Positions 40,377 through 50,089 of a DNA stretch of 64,000 nt are shown here, piece after piece. Within the stretch, counting starts at the first letter, position 1. Each line of letters begins with the position of its first letter. Origin of the DNA: Caecitellus pseudoparvulus (lineage: Eukaryota > Bigyra: Bicosoecida); NCBI GenBank assembly GCA_965644315.1, contig CBFFRQ010000050.1, positions 62,001 through 126,000 of the forward strand, read 5' to 3'. The notes under the pieces are model-generated. The model worked only from the letters and a program-made list of their open reading frames with translations. It was not told the origin of the DNA and made no database searches. The position numbers and the translations under genes were made by a program.

Positions 40377-43300
40377 ATGCCACCAAAGCCACCAAGTACG
40401 CTTGCCTTCGCGCGTCGCCGCGACGCCTCCCGAACCCTCGTTTCCTAGGCGGCCACTCCACCGGCACTCTTGGCTCCCTTTTCCCAACCTACAGAACCTG
40501 CTGGAGGAGCATCTAAGCCAGGTTCGCCCAAACCAGCAAGTAAGCCAAGCTCCCCCAAACCGACCAAGCCTGGTGTGCCAAAGGCGAAAGGTGGTGAGTG
40601 CATCTTGCCCTGTGTGTTGAGCTCTGCTTTCGTGGCCAGAAAAGGGCAATGGTCGTGGCAGAACCCAAGGAGGCTCGAAACACCTAGACTTAACACCCCT
40701 TCCCCAAGGACGGCTTGCAGTCCTCTTGCTTCAGTTGCTGCAGGGTGATTGCACGCAGGAGTTGCGTTTCACTTGCGTTGCAGTGCATATTGGTTGTTGC
40801 GCTCTTTGGTGCTGACAAAGCCGGTTGACACCACGCACCGCTGATACCAGTTGCTTGATACAGTATCTCCACTTCCTTCACAGGTGTGAAGCCGCCTGCC
40901 AAGCCCGGGTCAGCGACGCCGCCGTCTAAGCCGGGGGGTGTGAAGCCGCCTGCCAAGCCCGGGTCAGCGACGCCGCCGTCTAAGCCGGGGGGTGTGAAGC
41001 CGCCTGCCAAGCCCGGGTCAGCGACGCCGCCGTCTAAGCCGGGGGGTGTGAAGCCGCCTGCCAAGCCCGGGTCAGCGACGCCGCCGTCTAAGCCGGGGGG
41101 TGTGAAGCCGCCTGCCAAGCCCGGGTCAGCGACGCCGCCGTCGAAGCCGGGGGGTGTGAAGCCGCCTGCCAAGCCCGGGTCAGCGACGCCGCCGTCGAAG
41201 CCGGGGGGTGTGAAGCCGCCTGCCAAGCCCGGGTCAGCGACGCCGCCGTCGAAGCCGGGGGGTGTGAAGCCGCCTGCCAAGCCCGGGTCAGCGACGCCGC
41301 CGTCGAAGCCGGGGGTGTGAAGCCGCCTGCCAAGCCCGGGTCAGCGACGCCGCCGTCGAAGCCGGGGGTGTGAAGCCGCCTGCCAAGCCCGGGTCAGCGA
41401 CGCCGCCGTCGAAGCCGGGGGTGTGAAGCCGCCTGCCAAGCCCGGGTCAGCGACGCCGCCGTCGAAGCCGGGGGGTGTGAAGCCGGCTGCCAAGCCCGGG
41501 TCAGCGACGCCGCCGTCGAAGCCGGGGGGTGTGAAGCCGCCTGCCAAGCCCGGGTCAGCGACGCCGCCGTCGAAGCCGGGGGGTGTGAAGCCACCTGCCA
41601 AGCCCGGGTCAGCGACGCCGCCGTCGAAGCCGGGGGGTGTGAAGCCGCCTGCCAAGCCCGGGTCAGCGACGCCGCCGTCGAAGCCGGGGGGTGTGAAGCC
41701 GCCTGCCAAGCCCGGGTCAGCGACGCCGCCGTCGAAGCCGGGGGGTGTGAAGCCGCCTGCCAAAGCTGTCACCCCACCTGCTGCAGCCAAGCGGTCTGCA
41801 CCGAAGCCGGGGTCATCGACTCCACCGGGCTCTGCGAAGCCTGCAGGTGCGAAGCCGGGTACGAAGCCTGCAGGTGCGAAGCCGGGTGCGAAGCCGGGGT
41901 CATCGACTCCACCGGGCTCTGCGAAGCCTGCAGGTGCGAAGCCGGGTGCGAAGCCGGGTGCGAAGCCGGGTGCGAAGCCAGGGTCATCGACTCCACCGGG
42001 CTCTGCGAATCCTGCAGGTGCGAAGCCGGGTGCGAAGCCGGGGTCATCGACTCCACCGGGCTCTGCGAAGCCTGCAGGTGCGAAGCCGGGTACGAAGCCT
42101 GCAGGTGCGAAGCCGGGTGCGAAGCCGGGGTCATCGACTCCACCGGGCTCTGCGAAGCCTGCAGGTGCGAAGCCTGCAGGTGCGAAGCCGGGTGCGAAGC
42201 CTGCAGGTGCGAAGCTCGAGCGTGCCACCGGGCTCTGCGAAGCCTGCAGGTGCGAAGCCGGGTGCGAAGCCGGGGTCATCGACTCCACCGGGCTCTGCGA
42301 AGCCTGCAGGTGCGAAGCCGGGTGCGAAGCCGGGGTCATCGACTCCACCGGGCTCTGCGAAGCCTGCAGGTGCGAAGCCGGGTGCGAAGCCGGGTGCGAA
42401 GCCGGGTGCGAAGCCGGGGTCATCGACTCCACCGGGCTCTGCGAAGCCTGCAGGTGCGAAGCCGGGTGCGAAGCCGGGTGCGAAGCCGGGGTCATCGACT
42501 CCACCGGGCTCTGCGAAGCCTGCAGGTGCGAAGCCGGGTGCGAAGCCGGGGTCATCGACTCCACCGGGCTCTGCGAAGCCTGCAGGTGCGAAGCCGGGTG
42601 CGAAGCCGGGGTCATCGACTCCACCGGGCTCTGCGAAGCCTGCAGGTGCGAAGCCGGGTGCGAAGCCGGGGTCATCGACTCCACCGGGCTCTGCGAAGCC
42701 GGCAGGTGCGAAGCCGGGTGCGAAGCCGGGGTCATCGACTCCACCGGGCTCTGCGAAGCCTGCAGGTGCGAAGCCGGGTGCGAAGCCGGGTGCGAAGCCG
42801 GGGTCATCGACTCCACCGGGCTCTGCGAAGCCTGCAGGTGCGAAGCCGGGTGCGAAGCCGGGTGCGAAGCCGGGGTCATCGACTCCACCGGGCTCTGCGA
42901 AGCCTGCAGGTGCGAAGCCGGGTGCGAAGCCGGGGTCATCGACTCCACCGGGCTCTGCGAAGCCTGCATCGTCTCCAAAAACACCACCTCCTGGGACTGC
43001 GAAGAAAGCATCACCAGGGACGGTAAAGCCTGGGCCGAGGGCCCCGAAACCGAGTGCCAGCAAAGGTCCCCATAAGTCGCCATCAGCAGATGCGCTCAAC
43101 AGTGCAGCGAAGCCTCCTAGGTCGCCTGCCGTGCGCACTCCCCCCAAAGGATCTCGCCCGTCGGTTGTTGGGACAACGTCCAAGTGTGAGTTTATCCCCT
43201 CCTTTTGCTGCTTTCTGTGTCACACCTTTGTTTTGCTTGTGCCCTTCTTTCACCCAATTCTCGCTTCCTTTCGCAGCTGCACCGCCTGGCGTCCCGAAGA

Positions 43301-46300
43301 CTTCGGGCAAGGCATCTCCAGGGAGCAGCTCAACTGGCAGAGTATCACCAAGCGGACCACCCAAGCCAGCTTCACCCAAAGGGTCTTCGCCCAAACCGAC
43401 AGGAAAACCCCCAAAGCCAGTGCCTGGACGCCCCGCAGGCAAACCTCGAAGGCAATCCAGTGCAGCGTTGGGAAAGTTCCCTCCTGTTGCTCCGAAGTAT
43501 CGAAAAGGTGAAACTGATGAACTTGACAAGAAGCTTGGCCTTCCACCCCCCGAGCACAAGCGTGCGATGAAAGATGCTTTGGCAAAGAAAACACCAGGAA
43601 AGTCTCCCCCTCCCTCGACCAAGACTGGCAGCGAAGGACAACCTTCGTCGGTGCCTGAAAACAGCCAAGCCAAATCAAGCCCCAGTACCGCAAGCGGGAA
43701 CAAGCCAGCACCGGGTCCACGTCCAGGGGGTGCTGGGTCGTCGAAGCCAGCACCGGGTCCACGTCCAGGGGGTGCTGGGCCGTCCAAGGCGGCACCGGGT
43801 CCACGTCCAGGGGGTGCTGGGTCGTCCAAGCCAGCACCGAGTCCACGTCCAGGGGGTGCTGGGTCGTCCAAGCCAGCACCGGGTCCACGTCCAGGGGGTG
43901 CTGGGTCGTCGAAGGCGGCACCGGGTCCACGTCCAGGGGGTGCTGGGCCGTCGAAGGCGGCACCGGGTCCACGTCCAGGGGGTGCTGGGCCGTCCAAGCC
44001 AGCACCGGGTCCACGTCCAGGGGGTGCTGGGTCGTCGAAGGCGGCACCGGGTCCACGTCCAGGGGGTGCTGGGCCGTCCAAGCCAGCACCGGGTCCACGT
44101 CCAGGGGGTGCTGGGTCGTCAAAGCCAGCACCGGGTCCACGTCCAGGGGGTGCTGGGTCGTCCAAGCCAGCACCGGGTCCACGTCCAGGGGGTGCTGGGT
44201 CGTCCAAGCCAGCACCGGGTCCACGTCCAGGGGGTGCTGGGTCGTCCAAGCCAGCACCGGGTCCACGTCCAGGGGGTGCTGGGTCGTCCAAGCCAGCACC
44301 GGGTCCACGTCCAGGGGGTGCTGGGTCGTCCAAGCCAGCACCGGGTCCACGTCCAGGGGGTGCTGGGCCGTCCAAGCCAGCACCGGGTCCACGTCCAGGG
44401 GGTGCTGGGCCGTCCAAGGCGGCACCGGGTCCACGTCCAGGGGGTGCTGGGTCGTCCAAGCCAGCACCGGGTCCACGTCCAGGGGGTGCTGGGTCGTCCA
44501 AGCCAGCACCGGGTCCACGTCCAGGGGGTGCTGGGTCGTCCAAGCCAGCACCGGGTCCACGTCCAGGGGGTGCTGGGTCGTCCAAGCCAGCACCGGGTCC
44601 ACGTCCAGGGGGTGCTGGGTCGTCCAAGCCAGCACCGGGTCCACGTCCAGGGGGTGCTGGGTCGTCCAAGCCAGCACCGGGTCCACGTCCAGGGGGTGCT
44701 GGGTCGTCCAAGCCAGCACCGGGTCCACGTCCAGGGGGTGCTGGGTCGTCCAAGCCAGCACCGGGTCCACGTCCAGGGGGTGCTGGGTCGTCCAAGCCAG
44801 CACCGGGTCCACGTCCAGGGGGTGCCGGGTCGTCCAAGCCAGCACCGGGTCCACGTCCAGGGGGTGCCGGGTCGTCCAAGCCAGCACCGGGTCCACGTCC
44901 AGGGGGTGCCGGGTCACCTGTGGCACAGCAGATGGGGGACTCAGCGAATGCCGGTTCCGCACTTCCTGTCCACAGCCAGGCTGACATGCAGGCTTCCTCA
45001 GGCCCAGCGCAGCCCATGTCAGGACAAGGCCTACTTGCAGATGCCAAGCGTCTCCCGACAGCTGGCAAGCAAGTTCGGGCTCTGCGTCCAGTGCTTCAAG
45101 ATTCGGCACTTCAAACTCTACGCACGCGAGTTCAACTTGTTAGCGATTTTGTGCGGCAGCACCCCTCCAGTAGTTTGGTGCAAAGTCGAATCGGCCGTGG
45201 ACCACATGTCCCGCGGGATGAGCTCGAAGCGATGAGCGCGTCGGGCAGGGCAGCAGCATTCATGGACTTAGTCAAGACTTCACAAGCCTTGGCCGCACAC
45301 AGTAGCGACCTTGCAGATGCAATGCTGTGGTCGGGGGCGGAGGCAGGCGCCGTGGCAGGCGTCCACGATCGGCTGGAATGGTTGGTGCAGGCCCTTCGTC
45401 GCAAGAACGTAAAGGTTGCGGCAGGGTGCAGAGGAGATCCACGGCGTTTGCTCGCGACAGTCGGTGGCGCCTTGCACGGCGGGCTGTCTTCGGGTGACTT
45501 GCATTGGATCAGACAGAGTGAGCGTTTGAGGAACTGCTTCACGGACTCTGAACGCCGGTCCTTGTCCTACCTGACTTCCAAGCACGGTCACTGTGCTGTG
45601 GTGAACGTTTTGCTGGGCTTGGACCCCCGGGCGAGTGACGGGGACGAAGCAGCGCAGTTGGCGAGCGAAGCCACGTCCACCGGTAGCTCAACTCTTGGGC
45701 TGTCGGAGCTGCTGCGGGATTCACTGAAGTCATGGTTGCATCTTGAAGCTGCGTATGCTTCTGCATTGCGGACAGACGCCGTGAATGTCGCCGCTGCTGC
45801 TGACCACGCGCGGGTTGAAGAAGTCCACCAAACGGAAGAGTGCCGGTTGGATTCCCATGCTCTTCAACTCGCTGGCACAGAGGTGACAAGCTCCGTGCCC
45901 ATGTTGTGGGCAGACCTGCAGGAGAGTGGCGAGGAAGCCACGGAAGCTGTTGCTGCGGCTGGGCGCGAAGTCGTGCGCTCCGTTCAAGCGCAGCTGTCAG
46001 CAGGGCGCGCAAAGCTGCAGAGCGACGTGGAGCGTGCCCACCGCGCGGTTGCGTCTTTGCAGGCGCAGGTTGCGTCCAAGCGTGAGGAGGCGCGCTCGGT
46101 CGCTGCTTCAAGGGATGCGCTCGTGTCCGACTTTCAATCCTTGCAGAGTGCTGTTGCAGCCCAGGCCGAGTCTGAAGAAGTGTCAACCGCTGCTGTTCAA
46201 GAGGAGGTGCAGCGTCTCGAGATGATTGCATCCGGCGACGCCAGTCAGCGTCAGCATGTGCTGACCCTGGAGCGCCATGCGGCCCGAGTCGCAGCTGAGG

Positions 46301-48222
46301 CGGAGGCCTCCCGACATGGGTCGGCCGCCTTGAATGCTTTACGGCGAGAGACAGACCGTCGGGTACTGCAGCTGCAGTCAGAGGCGGAAGGGGAGCGAGC
46401 TGATGAGACAGAGCGCATCGGAGCTGACATTTGCCGTGAGTTCGAAGGGGTCATGGCCGACATGGACAGGCGCAAGGCGGCGGCCGCTGCCAAGGCAGCG
46501 CGGCTGCGTGATGCAGTGACGCTGGTTTCGCACCAGTTGGCCGCCTTACAAGCGATTCTTCCCACAAAGCGTGGCTCGAAAAGTCCATCTCGCCGAGGTC
46601 AGGCAGGTGTCGCGTTCTCTGTGTCGGGTGCGGGCAAGGCTGACCGCTCCAAGTCGCTGTCAGCGAGCGAGGCTTTCAACCAGTCCACACCTGAAGAACG
46701 TGGTCACTTGGACAAGATGAAAGCGTGGGTGAGGCAGGAGTGGGGTCGACGGGATGCGACGAGCCAGTTTGCGCGGTCAGGGGCTGCCTCTGCGAAAGTT
46801 CCTGCCGCTACCCGTGCAGCTTTCCTGAAGGACGCCGTCTGGGCGGCACCGTATTCTCCTGAGCTGCACGCTGCATTTAAGAAACACGCAGCAGAGCTGG
46901 CGGCACACCGCAGGTTGGTGAACCCCTTACCGCATGAGCAGTACAGCGGTCGCGCTGCCGCATCACCGCTACGCGGCCCCCGTAGCATGCGACGAGGGGG
47001 TTCTGCGAGCCAGTCGCCGCAGGCGTTTTTCTCTCCCAGGGCAAGCGAGGTCAGCCAGACCTTGAAAGCCCACGGGTTCGCTGCAGCCGCCTCCGGGATG
47101 GACGAGCAGGCGTTGGCGGCGGCAGAGCGGGACCGTGCCCGCATCGCCCAACAAGTACACAGACGTGTGCAAGAAGGGGAGGCTGCCATCGCCGCAGAGG
47201 AAAGTGTGAGCGTGCGTGCGGCATGGGAGGAGGAGCAGGCAGCGGCAAAGCATCGTGACGGGCTCGCACGCCCGGGCCTGAAGCCGACACCTCAACAGCA
47301 GGGCCCGGAAACTAGCAGCAGTGCCGTGAACGAGCAGCTTATTCGCATGCAAGAGCAACTGCAGGCTCTCACAGAAAGCAACAAACGCTTGCTTGCCGAG
47401 AGGGCGGCTAGCACGCCTGCGACGGGCTTCCAGGCCCGCGGCCTTGACAGCGTCTCCACCACTGGCTCTGAGGCAGGAAGGAGTGTGACACCTGAGCGGG
47501 CCCAGCCTTCTCAGGTGCAGTCCAGCTTGACTGGCGCGCCATCACTGTACGACAGGTACAGCGCCGCTTCCAACCTCGGCGCGTCCCAAGCAAGCGGGTG
47601 GTCAGCAGGGGGGTCAAGCGCCCTCGTCATGAGCGCTGGGCGCGGGAGCCCCACGGAGAGCCACAGTGCCACACGGGAGCGTGTGCCGGCATACCGCGGC
47701 GGCAATGTGCAGGGCTTCCAGTGGGGCACAGGCGCGCACACGGGCGCCGCGACGCACGCTGGGTCCCGTGCCGTCTACGCAGGCCAGCGCAGCGGCGGGG
47801 TAGCTGCCCCCAGCACCCCCCAGTCAAGCCCTCGCAGACACCTCAGCCGCATGGTCTTGCCTTTCAGCGGTGGGGCGACCGACGACCTTCCGGTGCCGGT
47901 GGTGACTCGGCGCAGCCCAAAGTATGGTGCTTCACACACCCCAGAGGACTTCTCGCCTCGGCGGCGGCGGCCCAGTCGCCACGGCAGGGGGCCATCTGAG
48001 AGCAAAACCTCCGAAACCTCCGGCGCAGCGGGCAGCACAGCCTTGTGGATGGGGCTGACTGGCATGGGCCGCGGTTCTCCTCGCACACCGCAAAGCAGCA
48101 AGGCGGAGTCTAGGCGGGGTGCCGCAGATTCCCCCGCCCTAGGGGCCCTGGATATGTACCGCGCCCGCAGCATTCGGCCAGGCGGCCGCAGGGGCATTGG
48201 TGGGCGAAGCCGGGGAGTGTAG
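40377..48222 (+). CDS. Pro/Lys-rich tandem-repeat and coiled-coil protein, frame interrupted in repeats
   Basis: Exons are 40377-40395 (19 nt, MPPKPP), 40495-40593, 40884-43185 and 43277-48222, with GT-AG introns of 99, 290 and 91 nt whose phases agree. Exon 3 encodes GVKPPAKPGSATPPSKPG units and then GSSTPPGSAKPAGAKPGAKP units. Exon 4 starts with basic Pro/Lys sequence and about 29 units of KPAPGPRPGGAGSS, followed by an alpha-helical region (about 45.0-46.6 kb) with coiled-coil heptads (RAKLQSDVERAHRAVASLQA) and a Ser-rich tail. As sequenced, exon 3 is not a single open frame: in-frame TGA at 41318-41320, and a second shift at about 42228. The basic repeats suggest binding to a polyanion or microtubules, and the coiled coil self-association; both are inference. 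Family unknown. Confidence 0.6.
40884..41765 (+). repeat. Tandem array of about sixteen 54-bp units (GVKPPAKPGSATPPSKPG)
   Basis: Nearly perfect 54-bp units. The units ending near 41315, 41368 and 41421 are 53 bp because a run of six G is reduced to five. The first copies carry a TCT codon where later ones carry TCG, so the array has a visible order of expansion. Confidence 0.95.
41805..42970 (+). repeat. Compound array of GSSTPPGSAKP and GAKP units
   Basis: About seventeen copies of a block encoding GSSTPPGSAKPA are separated by one to four 12-bp GAKP units. One aberrant junction at about 42220-42240 (aagctcgagcgtgccaccgg) replaces fifteen bases with ten and shifts the frame. Confidence 0.9.
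43705..44915 (+). repeat. Tandem array of about 29 units of 42 bp (KPAPGPRPGGAGSS)
   Basis: The 42-bp units alternate between KPAPGPRPGGAGSS and KAAPGPRPGGAGPS variants in the first half and are almost uniform in the second half. Because the unit length is divisible by three and the units lack stops, all frames look open here on both strands; only the frame continuous with 43277-48222 is taken as coding. Confidence 0.95.
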
Positions 48223-48258
48223 ACGTGAATGCAGTGCAAGATGCCGGCGAAAGGCACT

Positions 48259-49664
48259 TCATTTCCGAGCAGAGGGCGGCAGCTCACTGCGAATGCGCTC
48301 GACGTCTTTCCTCAGCTTGTCGTGGTTGGCAAGCAGGCGATCCAGCTCTGACTTGTGTGCGGCATACGCCTTGGCCTCACTTCGCGCTGCCTGCACAGTG
48401 GACGGCTTGCGGGGGCCTCCTGTGGGGCGGCCTTCAGCCAAGGCAACGATGTGGCTGTCCACAGACACGTCAGGTCGCTCTCTCCCCCCGGACCCTCCAG
48501 CAGACGCGAGCTTCTTGCGGTTGCGTTTCTTCACTTTCGCAGCATACTCCTTGGCCTTGTTCAGACCCTCAGCAGCCTTGGCGAGCTCTTCTGCCCTTGC
48601 TGCTGCCGCCGCCTCATCAGGGTCTGCGAGGGAAGCTGGGGCTTGTCCAGCCTTTGCCTTTCGTTGAGCAAGCAGGGCTGCGTTTTCCGCCGTCAGCGCT
48701 GCGCCGTACGCCTGCATACGCTTGCGGGCTTGGCGCTTGGCAACGACTTCGTCGCTCTCTGTATCACCTCCAAGGCGGCCAAGCTCCATATACTTTGAGT
48801 CGCCATATGCAGCTTTGTAGTCTGAGAGAGTCTTGGGCTTGTACTCTGTCGCCCGTGCCCTGCGTGAGAAGTACAGAGACGGCTCAGCGTCGGTGTCTGA
48901 GCCAGGGCGCTCCTCCTGTGCCTGCTGTGCAGCGGGGGGAGCTTTTCTGACCGGCCTGCTCCGTCTTTCCCCGCCAGAGTCCTGCTTGCGATGTGTGGCC
49001 CGCTGACCATATTTGGACCTGCGAACGGAAAGGCCCAATGTGGCTGCGCTGATCGGGTCACGTGCCGTTTCTCCACGAAACGCCAAGCCAGCGCTGGTTC
49101 GAGGCTGGGCACGCACGGAGACTGGGATGAGCCTGTTAAATGGCCAGGGCGACGCGAGCGTTCCGAGTGGTGCGGGTGCCCCTGTCCATCATCCGCCTCC
49201 TTCGCTTCGTGACCCGTGCCACGCCCTTGGCCGTGCTTGGCTTGGGTTGGGGGAGAAGTTGCTGCAGAGGCTTCAGCTCTCGCCACCTCGACAGCATAGT
49301 CTTGGCTCGGAGAAAAGCCCTGAGGAGGCGGGGAAGTGTCTGCTGGCTTCCACCCGGCCTTGGCTCTCACTGGCGATTGGATGGGCGAGACTGCCCGGGG
49401 CCGGCTGCTGTGCGAGGTTTGGTGGGGCTGTGACGGCGACACCGAAGTTGCTGGGACTGCGACAAAGCCTTGCGCGGCCGCAGGGACGAAGCCCTGGGAT
49501 GCAGAGCCAGGCTTGCCTTCAGACACGGTGGAGCGTTGGTGGGCGAGCTGGCGCAAGGCACCGACTCCCACGCGGGACGGAGGCGCTGAGCCACGGGAAG
49601 CAGTGCCGCTGCGACCGCTGGCTGGCGCGGACGCTTGCCGCAAAGATGCCAAATTCACAGGCAT
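48259..49664 (-). CDS. Basic, low-complexity protein with a JHY-like conserved segment
   Basis: Two exons, 49664 to about 49223 and 49121-48259, with a probable intron of about 101 nt (acceptor CTCATCCCAG after a TTTAAC branch-like site; the donor is one of a few GT choices, and the one given keeps phase), giving about 434 residues. The first half is Ser/Pro/Gln-rich. The second half has a conserved-looking segment YKPKTLSDYKAAY...YMELGRLGGD followed by KRQARKRMQAYGAAL and a helical basic tail. The TLxDYK...LGxLGxD...KR arrangement resembles the C-terminal region of JHY and related ciliary proteins; this is motif memory and needs a profile search. It lies next to a CEP164-like gene and converges on the Pro/Lys-rich gene with 36 bp between stops. 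Confidence 0.5.
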
Positions 49665-50089
49665 GGCAAAGGAAGATCGGTGTCCAACACGAGGCAAGGG
49701 GTTTCATCTGGAAGTCACCGCAAACCTTGTGTCTTCTCTTTTTGCTTGTCTGGCGGGTTTGTCGAGTGCTGAGAAAAACCGCTCCCATTGCGCGCTGGGA
49801 GGGTGAAGGTATGCAGTACGTCTTGGAGCAGCTTGGGGCATTCATGGCCTCCATGTTCACCTTCACGGTACAGGCTGAGCTGGACTTCATGGTGCGCGCA
49901 AGCCGGCTCAGGGCAGCAGCAGCGCTCCGCCAGCGGAAATTGCCTGCCTCCGCCACTCTTTGCAGGGCAGTCTTGTGCAGCGGACGGACACACCAGAGGC
50001 GGCTGAGCCCGGGGCGACTGGAAGCAGCTACATTTCCGTGATGGAGCCCCCTTCCTTTTCTGCAAAGCTCTGAGGTGAAACGTCTCCCC
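49665..50089. other. Intergenic region between two minus-strand genes
   Basis: It should hold the promoter of the JHY-like gene and the 3' flank of the CEP164-like gene. A plus-strand open stretch is present, but it looks like chance and has no domain-like features. Confidence 0.4.

Noticed and set aside
40884-41765. Regular 54-bp repeats considered as a CRISPR array
   Set aside because: There are no variable spacers; units are contiguous, in frame and protein-coding in a eukaryotic gene.
41341-45068. Several minus-strand frames of 350-660 codons, such as those full of GFAPGFAPAGF or APPGRGPGAGLDD repeats
   Set aside because: They are the reverse reading of the Pro/Lys-rich tandem repeats. 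All frames stay open because the 54- and 42-bp units lack stop codons.
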